NCBI RefSeq assembly: GCF_000308495.1
Contig: NZ_BAFU01000036.1
Span: 1-45,104, forward strand
DNA length: 45,104 nucleotides
Reading direction: 5' to 3'
Origin: Nocardia brevicatena NBRC 12119
Lineage (GTDB): Bacteria > Actinomycetota > Actinomycetes > Mycobacteriales > Mycobacteriaceae
The first letter of the stretch is position 1; each line of letters starts with the position of its first letter. Shown piece after piece: positions 34,127-43,906 of this stretch. A program made the position numbers and the translations under genes. The notes beneath the pieces were generated by a model, which worked only from the letters and a program-made list of their open reading frames with translations, did no database searches and was not told the DNA's origin.

Positions 34127-35299
34127 ATGAGCACTCCCGATGGCGAGCCACACCCGTACCGGCGGTCGGGGTCCGCACCCGAATTCGGTACCGGAGCCGA
34201 TCCGATCGGCGACGCGGAACGCACCGCGGCGGCGCTGAGCACCGGTTCGCACCCGCGCGGCGAACTCGGTCCTCGATTCGACCGCAGCTCTCCCTTCTTC
34301 GTCGGAATGTCGGCAGCTGCCGGGGTTTTTACCACGGTGGCAGCGGTCCTGGCGCTGCGGGCGGTAGGGTCTGTTCTGATTCTGATCGGAGTGGCATTCT
34401 TCCTTGCCCTCGGCCTCGAACCGCTGGTGCGGTGGGCGACGGTACGGCATGTTCCGCGCTGGGCCGCGGTCACCACCGTATTCGTCCTCGGTGGTGTGGT
34501 GGTGACGGCATTGGTGGCGGCCGCGGTTCCGCCGTTGACCCAACAAGCTTCACAATTGATCGCCACGGCGCCGCACTATCTCGACCAGCTCACCGATCCC
34601 TCGTCCTGGACCGGTCGTCTCAATGACCGGTTCGATCTACAGAACCGACTGACGCAGATGTGGAACGGCGCCGGTTCGTCGGTGGTCGGGGAGATCGCCA
34701 CGGCCGGGGAGGCGGTATTCACGGCCGTGACGGACACTGTCATCGTCACGGTCCTGACCGTGTACTTCCTGGCCGGCCTGCCTCGTTTGCGGACCGCACT
34801 GTACCGGTTCGTACCCCATTCCCGCAGACCTCGTGCGATTCTGCTCGGCGACGAGATCTTTGCCAAGGTCGGCGCCTACGTCGCGGGCAACGTGCTCATC
34901 TCGGTGATCGCGGGAGCGGCGACGTTCCTGTGGTTGGCCGCGTTCTCGGTGCCGTACGCGCTGTTGTTGGCTCTGTTCGTTGCCGTGCTCGATCTGGTGC
35001 CGGTGGTCGGGTCGACCATCGCGGGAATCGCGGTGGCGGCTGTGGCGCTGACGGTGTCGGTTCCGATCTGCGTGGCCACGGTCGTGTTCTTCGTCGCCTT
35101 CCGCCTCGGTGAGGATTATCTGCTCGTACCCAAGATCATCGGAAGGTCGGTGAAGGTGCCTGCTCTGAGCACCCTTATCGCTGTCCTGGTCGGAGGGGCA
35201 CTGCTCGGGCTGGTGGGGGCTCTGGTGGCGATCCCCGTTGCCGCCGCCCTGCACTTGATCGCCCAAGAGGTGCTTTTTCCACGTCTCGACGAGGCATAG
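34127..35299 (+). CDS. AI-2E family transporter (UPF0118)
   Basis: 390 residues from ATG 34127. A ~60-residue hydrophilic start precedes about seven to eight membrane helices. Family marks are FFLALGLEPLVRW near residue 85, a periplasmic amphipathic part with YLDQLTDPSSWTGRL, VTVLTVYFLAGLPRLR, DLVPVVGSTIAGIAVAAVAL and RLGEDYLLVPKIIGRSVKVP. Members export the AI-2 signal or act as Na+/H+ antiporters; the substrate here is unknown. It follows the KimA-like gene on the same strand after 285 gene-free bases, so co-transcription is uncertain. Confidence 0.87.
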   Translation: MSTPDGEPHPYRRSGSAPEFGTGADPIGDAERTAAALSTGSHPRGELGPRFDRSSPFFVGMSAAAGVFTTVAAVLALRAVGSVLILIGVAFFLALGLEPLVRWATVRHVPRWAAVTTVFVLGGVVVTALVAAAVPPLTQQASQLIATAPHYLDQLTDPSSWTGRLNDRFDLQNRLTQMWNGAGSSVVGEIATAGEAVFTAVTDTVIVTVLTVYFLAGLPRLRTALYRFVPHSRRPRAILLGDEIFAKVGAYVAGNVLISVIAGAATFLWLAAFSVPYALLLALFVAVLDLVPVVGSTIAGIAVAAVALTVSVPICVATVVFFVAFRLGEDYLLVPKIIGRSVKVPALSTLIAVLVGGALLGLVGALVAIPVAAALHLIAQEVLFPRLDEA

Positions 35300-35431
35300 G
35301 AGGAACGTGGGGTAGATATCGGGACAGGGGCGGCCCGGGACGGGGAGCCCTGCCGACCGGAAATCGGCCGACACCGATGAGGAAGGTGGATGAGGGCCGA
35401 TACATGGCGCGGGCGGAGGCCCGTGCTCGCG

Positions 35432-36847
35432 TCAGTATTCTCGGCGGTGCGGGATGAATTCCAAGGTGAGCAGCGCTGCAGCGGCTATGACCATTTCGCG
35501 CCGGCGGATCAGGACATAGCGCCGGTCGGATAGCGCATGGAACTTGAGCAGGAAACGATAGAGCGATTCCAGTCGTATCAGCGGATCGCCCAGGTGTACC
35601 AGTGCGCAGACCAGTCTGGCGGTGCGTGACTTCTCTCTCGCGTCGAACATCTCCGGAAACGGCGCGAACGCCAGGGAGATCCGGCGGATATCGTGTGTCT
35701 TCGCATAACCGACCAGATCTACGATCATGCGTTCGTTGAGGCCGTTGTGCGCGTCCTTGCGCCGCCACGGGACATCGAGACTCAGTTCCTGCCCCCGGCC
35801 GGATATACCGTAGCGTTGGAAGCCCATCGGGCTGCCGTCCCGGTCGTTGGCGATGACGACCAGCATGTTCGGGTGCCGGCCGTCGAGCAGGTGGTCGAGG
35901 ATCATCGAGAAGCCGCGGCTCTGTCTGCCTTTGCCCCATTGATCGACGATGGCCAGCAGCTCGCTCCGCTGTGTCCCGGTCAGCGCCGATTCGTACACCA
36001 CCTCGGTGCCGACACCGGCGTTCTCGGTGCGGCTCACCGCTTGGCGAAGGTTGCGGAACCTTCGACCGATGAGGTCGAAACCGTCGACGTCGAGTACCAC
36101 GTCGTGGCCGATCGGCACCGGATACAGTCCGTGGTGCTCAACGGCGCGCAGTTGCCACAGTTCGGCCAGGTCGGGGCTCGCGCCCAGCACCGCGATTCGC
36201 CAGCCGCGGCCTGCGGCGAACTCGGAGAACGCCAGGATCAGTTCGGGGAACGCACCGCGGTCGCCGATTGGATCACCGCCGACGACAGCGATGCCGAAAC
36301 GGGTCCGGTAGCCGATCGCCGCGGTGGATTGCGTGTTGAAGAAGTACGCCTTGGACGAGTGCATGGTGAACGGTGCCAGAGGGTCGTCTTCGGTGCGGCC
36401 GACGAGTTCGGCCACCCTGTCGATTCGGTCGGGCTGTGGCCCGGTGTTCTGCGGCAGGACCAGGACGAAGCCGGTCGCGGCGAGCAGGACGAAGCCCGCA
36501 CCAGGATGGTGTGCATGGTAGGTGGTGTTCGCGATGGCCAGTATCAGCACCGAGGCCGTGACATGCGGTAACGTGATCGGGCGGCGTAGGTGCAGTCCGC
36601 GGGCCACGAACAGTCCGGACAGTGCGAGAGCGACGAACCACGAATGGCCGACGACGGTGTGGGGGGTGATGTCGGCTTCGTAGACCAGGACCACGTCGGT
36701 CAGCAGGATCGCGGTGATCACCACCGTGCGCGCTGCGGGTGCGGCGGTGAATGTGGCTTCACGGTAGCCGGTGAGTGCGCTACCTCGAGGCGCTCCCAAG
36801 GAATCCTCCCGGTAGCGGCGTTCCCCTTGTCTCGGCCGTCCTGTCAT
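35432..36847 (-). CDS. Membrane protein with LPG-synthase C-terminal domain (DUF2156)
   Basis: 471 residues from ATG 36847, preceded by GGGAG. Residues ~40-140 hold about four helices; the soluble C-terminal part (~150-470) is a tandem-GNAT phosphatidylglycerol lysyltransferase domain: DPLAPFTMHSSKAYFFN, GIAVVGGDPIGDRGAFPELI, FRNLRQAVSRTENAGV, MGFQRYGISG and DLVGYAKTHDIRRISLAFAP. The MprF/LysX family moves amino acids from aminoacyl-tRNA to membrane lipids, lowering surface charge. The membrane part is shorter than in MprF, and no tRNA synthetase domain is attached, so the actual substrate is uncertain. Confidence 0.83.
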   Translation of the reverse strand: MTGRPRQGERRYREDSLGAPRGSALTGYREATFTAAPAARTVVITAILLTDVVLVYEADITPHTVVGHSWFVALALSGLFVARGLHLRRPITLPHVTASVLILAIANTTYHAHHPGAGFVLLAATGFVLVLPQNTGPQPDRIDRVAELVGRTEDDPLAPFTMHSSKAYFFNTQSTAAIGYRTRFGIAVVGGDPIGDRGAFPELILAFSEFAAGRGWRIAVLGASPDLAELWQLRAVEHHGLYPVPIGHDVVLDVDGFDLIGRRFRNLRQAVSRTENAGVGTEVVYESALTGTQRSELLAIVDQWGKGRQSRGFSMILDHLLDGRHPNMLVVIANDRDGSPMGFQRYGISGRGQELSLDVPWRRKDAHNGLNERMIVDLVGYAKTHDIRRISLAFAPFPEMFDAREKSRTARLVCALVHLGDPLIRLESLYRFLLKFHALSDRRYVLIRRREMVIAAAALLTLEFIPHRREY

Positions 36848-37557
36848 GGTGGTTCTCCCGAAGTTCTCCCCCGGCACCGTGCGGGATTCGCTCCGAGCGG
36901 TAGCCGAGGAGGCCGACTATCTCGAGGGCGTATCGGGACCGATACGTTGTCGCCGCAAAGACGCAGGCTATAAGACCGAAGCGACCGGTATCGATACGGC
37001 GCGCGGCTTCCTCACGAGAACAGGCACATCCGCGCCGGTGGCTCCGCAGCCGACACCTGGATGGACAATCGAAGTATAACGCTCGGCGGTGCCCCGTTTC
37101 GGCGTTTGCGGCCGTCACCACGATGGCGGCGAACGGTTGAGCACCGGTTCGTGCCTTTCAGAGCCCAATGTACGGGCGGGAACTCCCGCCGGAGCAGGCG
37201 ATGGTTTCGCGACGATTGTCGGAATCGCATCCTGAACCCGGAGGCGGCGCGGCCCACGCGCAGCCCGAACCCTGTTGCCTGGTACGCGTTATGTCGGTTG
37301 CCGGGGGTGAGCACGGTGTACGTGGCGCACCGATGGTCAGGCTGTGGATTCCCGGTCGGGGCGCGACGAGTCGTTGCGGCGTGGTGCGTCTCTACCGTCC
37401 CCGGAGACAGATAGCCGTTCATGTAGGCCTACAATCGAGTAGTGGGGAATGGATGACCACCGAGGCCCTTCTCCACACTCCCTGGATGGGCACGCCCCGG
37501 TCGTCGACGTGGGCGAACGGCAGTCCGGCGGTGGTGAGCACCAGCAGGGCTGCGTCG
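36848..37557. other. Gene-free stretch
   Basis: No conserved coding was recognised in any frame. Open frames here are Arg/Gly/Pro-rich, as expected from random GC-rich DNA. The first ~100 bases should contain the promoter of the minus-strand LPG-domain gene. Confidence 0.5.
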
Positions 37558-37645
37558 CGGCGGCCGAATCGCCCGAACTCCATGGCGCCCAGGGCGTAGG
37601 GACCGACCCGGATGCCGGTGCGGCCGAGCGAGCGAGTGTGTATGG
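37558..37645 (-). pseudogene. Aldo/keto reductase N-terminal scrap
   Basis: Reads SLGRTGIRVGPYALGAMEFG, the usual first strand of aldo/keto reductases, then changes to unrelated sequence in the same frame. Only ~28 residues, so the call rests on one motif. Confidence 0.4.
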
Positions 37646-37747
37646 GGTGTCTCCTGCGTGGTCTTCGCGACCGGCGGTCCGCCGGTATGACGAGCCCGGG
37701 GTGCGACCGGGTCCGATCGCACCCCGGAGAAGTGGTGCAGGCAGGTC

Positions 37748-38215
37748 TCAGGCCTGGGCGTAGTCGGTGGCGACGTCGAGGATCCAGGTGATACCGAAGC
37801 GATCGGTCAGCATCCCGAAGGCGGGCGCCCACTGAGCCGGACCGAATTCTTCGATGACCGTGGCGCCGTCCGCAAGGTGTTCCCACAGGGCGCCGACCTC
37901 CTCGACGGTCTCGCCGCGGACAGACAGGAAGAACGGCTCCTCGGTAATGGTGGTGCCGTTCTCGCGGCGGGTGGTGGGCACGTCCTGTGTGACCGGAGTG
38001 TCCTCGCCGGGGACGTCGTAGGCCATGACCCGGAAGCCGTTGTAGGCGACGACCTGGCCGAACACCACCTTGGAGGCGTCGGGCAACTCGGCGGGCATCC
38101 CGAAATCCCCGTAGGTGGCGACAGTGGTCTGCCCACCGAACACCGACTGGTAGAACTCCAGGGCTGCACGAGCCTGGCCGTGGAAGTTCAGGTGGGCAAC
38201 AGCGTTTACCGGCAT
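37748..38215 (-). CDS. VOC family protein (PhnB-like)
   Basis: 155 residues from ATG 38215 with GAAGGA upstream. It shows the PhnB/3-demethylubiquinone-like pattern: HLNFHGQARAALEFYQSVFG, ATYGDFGMP, FRVMAYDVPGED, FFLSVRGETVEEVGALWEHL and GPAQWAPAFGMLTDRFGITW. Members fold as paired beta-alpha-beta-beta-beta units; some bind metal. Biochemical role is unknown. It is divergent from a WYL regulator, a frequent pairing, and is presumably its target. Confidence 0.88.
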   Translation of the reverse strand: MPVNAVAHLNFHGQARAALEFYQSVFGGQTTVATYGDFGMPAELPDASKVVFGQVVAYNGFRVMAYDVPGEDTPVTQDVPTTRRENGTTITEEPFFLSVRGETVEEVGALWEHLADGATVIEEFGPAQWAPAFGMLTDRFGITWILDVATDYAQA

Positions 38216-38326
38216 GGTGATCCGTCCTTCACGAGTGGTTTCTCGCCGGAGATTTCCGGCGACGAAAGCCACCCTGGCACCAGTACCGGCCAGGGAACGT
38301 CCGCTACTCATGGCAGGCTGGCCACT

Positions 38327-39325
38327 ATGCCGACCGCCTCGTCGACGGCGACCTCCCGCCGCCTCCTCTCGCTGCTGTCCTTGCTGCAGGCTCGCTGTGA
38401 CTGGCCGGGCGGTCTGCTCGCCCAGCGGCTGGGTGTCAGTGAACGCACGGTGCGTCGCGACGTCGATCGCCTGCGCGAGCTCGGTTACCCCGTCCGGGCG
38501 GTCAAGGGACCCGAGGGTGGTTACCGACTCGGAGCAGGCAGCGAACTGCCACCGCTGCTGTTCGACGACGAGCAGGCGGTCGCGCTCGCCGTGGCGTTGC
38601 GGAACGCGGTCGGAACGGGCGCGGGTATCGAAGAGGCCGCCGCACGAGCCCTGGCGACCGTACGCCAGGTTCTGCCTTCCCGCGCGCGGCAGCGCGTCGA
38701 CGCCTTCGAGATCACCGCGGTCGGATCGGCCGGGCGCGGGGCCGATCCGCGAGTCGACACCCACGTCCTGCTCGCACTGAGCGCTGCCATCCGATCCCGA
38801 GAGGAAGTACGGTTCGACTACCGGTCGCCGACACAGCCGGACGAGACCGGTCCGCGGCCACCTCGCCGGGTACAGCCCCACCACCTCGTGGTCCGGAGTG
38901 GACGCTGGTACCTCATCGGCTGGTGCCCGGAACGTGGGGACTGGCGGGTCTACCGCGCCGACCGAATGACGCTTCGAGTGCCCAACGGGCCGCGCTTCAC
39001 ACCCCGGCAGGTGCCAGGTGGCGATATCGCCGATTTCCTCTCCGCCCGATTCAAAGGCTCCGACAGCGCGAATACCTGGCCGTGCCGCGGCGAGGTGATC
39101 CTCCACCTCCCCCTCACACAGGTGGTCCCATTCGTCGGCGACGGTGTCGCCGAGGAACTCGGCCCTGCCCGAACCGGTCTTCTGATCGGTTCCTGGTCCT
39201 GGGCTGCACTCGCGGCGACACTGGCACGCTTCGACACCGAGATAGAGGTCATTCGCCCGCCTCAACTGCGGGACGCCTTCGCCGATCTGTCCCGTCGTGC
39301 AGGGCGCGCCGCAGGTCTCGCCTGA
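38327..39325 (+). CDS. HTH/WYL-domain transcriptional regulator
   Basis: 332 residues from ATG 38327. The N-terminal winged helix reads LAQRLGVSERTVRRDVDRLR, ELGYPVRAVKGPEGGYRLG. The WYL domain is centred on RVQPHHLVVRSGRWYLIGWC and WRVYRADRM, with the W-Y-L triad visible as RWYLIGW. A C-terminal WCX-like part follows (VILHLPLTQVVPFVG). WYL domains sense nucleic-acid or nucleotide ligands. Divergent from the VOC gene, with ~110 bases between for shared promoters. Confidence 0.92.
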   Translation: MPTASSTATSRRLLSLLSLLQARCDWPGGLLAQRLGVSERTVRRDVDRLRELGYPVRAVKGPEGGYRLGAGSELPPLLFDDEQAVALAVALRNAVGTGAGIEEAAARALATVRQVLPSRARQRVDAFEITAVGSAGRGADPRVDTHVLLALSAAIRSREEVRFDYRSPTQPDETGPRPPRRVQPHHLVVRSGRWYLIGWCPERGDWRVYRADRMTLRVPNGPRFTPRQVPGGDIADFLSARFKGSDSANTWPCRGEVILHLPLTQVVPFVGDGVAEELGPARTGLLIGSWSWAALAATLARFDTEIEVIRPPQLRDAFADLSRRAGRAAGLA

Positions 39326-39569
39326 CCCCGTTCCCCACTTCGATGTGCCCGCTGGGGGCACATCGGCGTTCTACAAGCCGAGGCGGCGCCACACGAAGAC
39401 CGAGCCGCTCTGCCCCGTAAGTACGAACGGGCTCACGCCGCTACCAAACCGGTGGCGTGACCATCACATCCGGCCCATCCGGAAATCGGGGCACTCTCGC
39501 GCTCCTGGAACCGTGCCCGCACCTGGCGGCATCGTGGCGTGAGTGGGGACCCTGTTCCAACAGTTGAAG

Positions 39570-39748
39570 ACGAATTCTGGGGTGCGAAGGGCCGGCCTGC
39601 TGCCGCCGACAGTGTGGTCGCGTCCGAAACGTAGGGCGCCACCGAGGCTACGGTACCGACTTCGGCCGGGTACCAGATCTGTGCCATCGGCTCGCGGTGC
39701 GCCGTGGATCTGGGGTCGAAGATTTCCCGCCGATCGGCATCGCGTCAG
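39570..39748 (-). pseudogene. PAF-acetylhydrolase-like esterase scrap
   Basis: Reads DRREIFDPRSTAHREPMAQI, WYPAEVGTVASVAPYVSD and then drifts off. The order R-E-I-F-D-P, H-R-E, M-x-Q-I-W-Y-P-A, A-P-Y is the first beta-sheet part of platelet-activating-factor acetylhydrolase-like alpha/beta hydrolases. The catalytic GxSxG part is absent. Confidence 0.5.
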
Positions 39749-40136
39749 CGGTAAGTGACAGTGCCGACTATGTACGGTCCCTCAGGATCCGGGAATCGGA
39801 AGAGGAACGGCAACCGGCGCTGCCGCCGAGGCCACGACCAGGAGGATGCCGATACCCATTCCGATCGCCTGCTCTGTGGCAAACGATTGCCTGCTTCCTG
39901 GCCCCGGCCTCGTTCTCGGCCCTCGGCCGTGCCGAACCTGGCCTCGAAGACCATGCTTTCGATTTGTTCCGATGCAGCGGCACCAACGCCGCTCGCGACG
40001 AGCCGGCAGCGACCGCGCATAACAACAGATACATGGACAAGGGGCCGGTGCGCTTGGGGTGTGCTCGGGGATTGGGTGCCGAAAGGGCGGTCAATGGCAG
40101 CACGTTCGTCGAGACATCGGCGCGGCCGCGCCGTCG
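39749..40136. other. Gene-free stretch
   Basis: Downstream of the multicopper oxidase gene. Minus-strand frames hold short protein-like pieces (MYLLLCAVAAG, EQIESMVFEARFGTAEGRER) in two frames, probably a decayed membrane protein I cannot name. No repeat or RNA was seen. Confidence 0.4.
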
Positions 40137-42110
40137 TCAGTGGTGGTGATCCGAACCGACAGTGTGCATACCGCCGAAAGGTGTGCCGACACCGTTGTAA
40201 CGCAGTTGCAGCATCATCCCCTGGTGGGCGTGTGGCAGGTTGTGGCAATGGTTCATCCAAATGCCCGGGTTTGTGGCCCGGAACGCGACTTCCCACACCT
40301 GGCCTGGACGAACGTCGAAGGTGTCGACCCACAACGGGCTGCCCGACGATGGCATTCCATCCCGGGAAAGGATCAGCACCGGATGGCCGTGTAGATGCCA
40401 GGGGTGGGTCTCCAGACTCTGGTTGACCACGGTGAACCGCACGATGTCGCCTTCCACGACAAGCTGATCAGGGATCGAGGGGTGCCCGCGCCCGTTGACG
40501 GTGTGCGCGTAGGCCGGTGCTCCGTCCACCATGGCCAATCCTCGGTCGAGCACCAGGGTGAAGTGCCGGTCCGGGGCGGTGGTGCGCAGCGTGACGGGGA
40601 CCGGGGTTCCATACGTCAGCAGGTCGAGCTCGGGCCATTGTGCGGTGTCCTGTGTGGGCGGCTCACCGTCGGGAGCGCCGACCTCGGGACGCAACCGCAC
40701 GGCGGGGTCGTGGTGGTCATCGAGAGTCAACATCACGGATGTGTTCGGCATGACGAACACGAGGTCATAGCGCCCGGCCGCGGGCAGACGCAGCCCGGTC
40801 CGATCGACCTCGTCGGGCTGCTCGAGGTCGCGACCGTCGACGGCCACCACCTGGAACGAGGTGCCCACCAGAGCGAACCGGTGCGGATCTGAATCGGTGT
40901 TGACCAATCGAAGCCGTACCGTGGTGCCCGCGGATGCGACGTGTTCGGCGCCACCCGCGATCGTGGCGGTGCCGTCGAAGGTGTGTACGAGCAGAGTCAG
41001 ATCCAGCTGTTCTGCGTGGGATTGCTCGCGCGGTTTCACGACAAGGGCGCCGTAGAGTCCCCGGCGTACGCCGATGTGCGATGCGTGATGGGTGTGATAC
41101 CAGTAGGTTCCCACCTGATCTGCACGGAACCGGTATACGAACTCGCCGCCGGGCCTCACGATGTCCTGGGTCACGCCCGCCGCGCCGTCCTCCCCACACG
41201 GCACGTCGTAGCCGTCCCAGTGCAGGGTCACTCCGTCGCCGATATCGTGGTTGACCAGTTTGACCTCGACGAGATCCCCCTGAGTTACCGCGATCGGAGG
41301 ACCGGGCACCGTGCCGTCGAAGGTCCATGCCTCGATATCTCGTCCAGATTCCAAGCGCACGGTGGCTTTCCGCGCGATCAATATGCGTTCGCGCCGGATG
41401 CTGCCGGGCGCCGGGGTGTCGGCGCCCCGTAGATCGGTCACCGATACGGTCGCGTGCGACGCCGAGTCGGGACCACCTCCGCCGGTCACCGACGCGGCGG
41501 GCCGCGCCGACAGGCCGATGCCGGAACCGGCTGCACCGACCACAAGGACACCACCGGCAATGCCGAGGAAGCGACGGCGCGAAACCTCCCGCAGGTCCGG
41601 GCCGGTGTCCTGTTTCCGGGTTGTGTTCGCCTTCGGTGTCGCGAGCACTCGCCCGGTCAGCAGCGCACCCGTGAACACCAGCGCGATCGTGATCAGCGCA
41701 GTGCCAAGGGTCAGGGGGTAGCCGACGAGAAAGGTCACCATAAAACCCGCCAATGCGGCGTACGCGGCAGTGAGCAGTGCAATCGCGCCTACCACATCGA
41801 TGTTCTGCGGTTGTCGGGCACCGATGGCCTGCGTGAGCAGTCGTGGTCCGGCGATCACCGCGGCGGCCGGTACGGCCACCGCGAGCATCGGCAGCCCGAG
41901 CAGTACTTTCTCCTGGACGAACCACCAGCCCCGCCCGGCCAGCACTGTCACCGACGCAATCCTTGTCAACGTCAACAGCAACGCGATGGTTAGAAGGGCA
42001 AGAGCGCTCCTGGCACGCCGCAGCAACATGGTGATGCCTGTCGCGAACCACGCTATGACGCTCAACAACGCAATGGCATGGTCCAGGATGATCCAACCGA
42101 CCGTTGTCAT
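40137..42110 (-). CDS. Multicopper oxidase with N-terminal membrane domain
   Basis: 657 residues. Residues 1-155 form about five helices, then a Tat-like SRRRFLGIAGG starts at 177 and leads into three cupredoxin domains outside the membrane. Copper motifs: LHWDG (296-300), WYHTHHASH (337-345), ETHPWHLHGH and NHCHNLPHAHQGMM. The last has the T1 Cys, His and axial Met. The first motif is normally HWHG; here residue 299 is Asp, replacing a T3-copper His. The C-terminus ends in three His. Such enzymes oxidise Cu(I), Fe(II), Mn(II) or phenols. It is second in a minus operon with the DUF6220 protein (ATGA overlap, 42107-42110). Confidence 0.88.
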   Translation of the reverse strand: MTTVGWIILDHAIALLSVIAWFATGITMLLRRARSALALLTIALLLTLTRIASVTVLAGRGWWFVQEKVLLGLPMLAVAVPAAAVIAGPRLLTQAIGARQPQNIDVVGAIALLTAAYAALAGFMVTFLVGYPLTLGTALITIALVFTGALLTGRVLATPKANTTRKQDTGPDLREVSRRRFLGIAGGVLVVGAAGSGIGLSARPAASVTGGGGPDSASHATVSVTDLRGADTPAPGSIRRERILIARKATVRLESGRDIEAWTFDGTVPGPPIAVTQGDLVEVKLVNHDIGDGVTLHWDGYDVPCGEDGAAGVTQDIVRPGGEFVYRFRADQVGTYWYHTHHASHIGVRRGLYGALVVKPREQSHAEQLDLTLLVHTFDGTATIAGGAEHVASAGTTVRLRLVNTDSDPHRFALVGTSFQVVAVDGRDLEQPDEVDRTGLRLPAAGRYDLVFVMPNTSVMLTLDDHHDPAVRLRPEVGAPDGEPPTQDTAQWPELDLLTYGTPVPVTLRTTAPDRHFTLVLDRGLAMVDGAPAYAHTVNGRGHPSIPDQLVVEGDIVRFTVVNQSLETHPWHLHGHPVLILSRDGMPSSGSPLWVDTFDVRPGQVWEVAFRATNPGIWMNHCHNLPHAHQGMMLQLRYNGVGTPFGGMHTVGSDHHH

Positions 42111-42523
42111 GATGCCGTGCGGGCGGGTCGGTCCGGTTGTCGCAGCATCCGCCGCGATTGCCGCACGACCATCCCGAGGACGCCGATTATGACCAGCCCG
42201 TTTACCGCGTGTAAACCGAATACGAAATGTCCGGCGCTCGAGCCGTCATCGGCCAATCCGGCGACTTCTCGGATCACCGACTGAAGAACCACCAACCCGG
42301 CGACGAGGCCCGTCGACCCGACGAGCCGTCCTGGCATCCAGGCAATGGCGGCCGTGATCGTGAGCACGACCGAGAAGAGGAGAATCGCGTTTCCGAGCGC
42401 GCGATGCAGATGGAAGGATTCCTCGTTGGGCGCGGTGTCGAACGCGCCACTGGCGGCCAGATAGAACTGTGTGACGACGGCGAGCAGCAACAGAGTTGCC
42501 AGACCGGCGAAGACTCTTTTCAT
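42107..42523 (-). CDS. DUF6220-like four-helix membrane protein
   Basis: 138 residues with four hydrophobic helices: MKRVFAGLATLLLLAVVTQF, LGNAILLFSVVLTITAAIAW, LVAGLVVLQSVIREVAGLAD and FGLHAVNGLVIIGVLGMVV. His residues in HLHRALGN and FGLHAVNG face into helices, a layout seen in small heme- or quinone-binding membrane proteins. Its stop overlaps the oxidase start, so it is co-translated and may pass electrons to, or anchor, the oxidase; that role is inferred. Confidence 0.72.
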   Translation of the reverse strand: MKRVFAGLATLLLLAVVTQFYLAASGAFDTAPNEESFHLHRALGNAILLFSVVLTITAAIAWMPGRLVGSTGLVAGLVVLQSVIREVAGLADDGSSAGHFVFGLHAVNGLVIIGVLGMVVRQSRRMLRQPDRPARTAS

Positions 42524-42686
42524 GCCATGAATCGTGGCGTCGATCAGGCCTGGTCCGCTTCCGACAACAGGTGATGGTGTCTACGCCGAAGTGCGCAGCG
42601 ATATCGCGGTCGGCTACGTCGATCGCCGTAGTCGACCGCGCGCCCTGCGGGAGCGCAAGCCCCCGCGGATGCCGTACTGTCACGGC

Positions 42687-43906
42687 ATGGTTCTGAGGGC
42701 GGTGTCACGCCGGCTGTCTGCCCGGTTTTCGCGACGGCCTGCCTGGTTCTCGGACGTCCTGCTGGCGCTGTTCGTCACCGTGATCCAGGTTCAGAGTGCC
42801 GCGATCCCGATGCCGCTCGAGCCGGTCTCGAAACCGGTGTCAGGCTTCGGATATGTTCTGTTGATCGTGAGTGGCACGGTCACTGTCGCCCGCCGCCGGT
42901 GGCCTGTTCCGGTGTTCACGGTCACCGCGTCGGCGAGTCTGGTCTATTTCGGTTTCGACTTCCCCGATCGGCTTTCCTACCTCGGGCTCTTTGTCGCTCT
43001 GTACACTCTGGCCGCCTATGGCGACGGTCGCCGATCGCTGGCGATCGCCGGTGTGGAACTACCGTCCTTGCTCTCGGCTGGCTGATCGCCGCGGCAGACA
43101 TCGAGCCGCGCGTGGCCATCGGCTGGGTGTTCTTCCGGATCGGCGCGTCGGTGATCAGCACGGCGCTGGGCGAGTCCGTCCGATCTCGCCGGGTCATCGC
43201 CGCCGATGCGCAGGAGCGGGCAGAACTGGCGGAACGGTCCCGTGAGGAGGAAGCCAAGGCGCGGGTCGACGCCGAACGACTGCGGATCGCCCGCGAAGTC
43301 CATGACACCGTCGCCCATGCGATCGCCATCATCAATGTGCAGGCCGGTGTCACCGCACATGTGCTCGACAAGCGACCGGAACAGGCCCGCGAAGCGCTGC
43401 GCGCTATCGAGCAGACCAGTTCGCAGGCACTGAGCGAGATGCGCGCCATCCTCGGTGTCCTGCGCGAGGGCGACGAACGTGAACCCCACCCTGGACTCGA
43501 TCAGATTCGCGAGCTCACCGGCAAGGCCCGTGACGCCGGCCTCGACATCGCTATCGAGCAGTCCGCGCCGGTACCCTCGCTACCGAGCACGGTAGGCAGC
43601 GCCGCGTACCGTATCGTGCAGGAATCGATCACCAACGTGATCCGCCATGTCGGCCCGACCCGGGTGACGGTGACGCTCGAACCCGGCATTGATGTCTTGC
43701 ACGTACGGGTGACCGATGAAGGTCGCCGCGACTCCACCCGCGCCCCGGCTCCGACGGGCAGCTCGCCCACCACAGGCCGCGGCATCATCGGAATGCGTGA
43801 ACGTTGCCAGTTGCTCGGCGGTGAACTCGACGCAGAGCCGCGTCCCGATGGCGGGTTCGAGGTCGCGGCTCGCCTGCCACTCGCTCCGATCGGGTCGCGC
43901 TTGTGA
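42687..43906 (+). pseudogene. NarL-group sensor histidine kinase, one frameshift
   Basis: From ATG 42687 the frame gives a four-helix membrane sensor (FSDVLLALFVTVIQVQSAAI and on) and stops at 43085. One frame back, from about 43056, it continues TVLALGWLIAAADIEP, the HisKA_3 helix REVHDTVAHAIAIINVQAGV with the phospho-His, and an HATPase with ITNVIRHVGPTRV and GRGIIGMRERCQLLGG. One missing G at 43055-43056 restores a ~406-residue DesK/NarX-type kinase. A leaderless start is likely: TACTGT lies 7 bases before the ATG. Its stop overlaps the regulator gene's GTG. Broken as written. Confidence 0.85.

Noticed and set aside
39697-40149. Plus-strand open frame upstream of the oxidase 3' end
   Set aside because: Composition is Arg/Pro-rich noise and minus-strand pieces look more protein-like; no family match.
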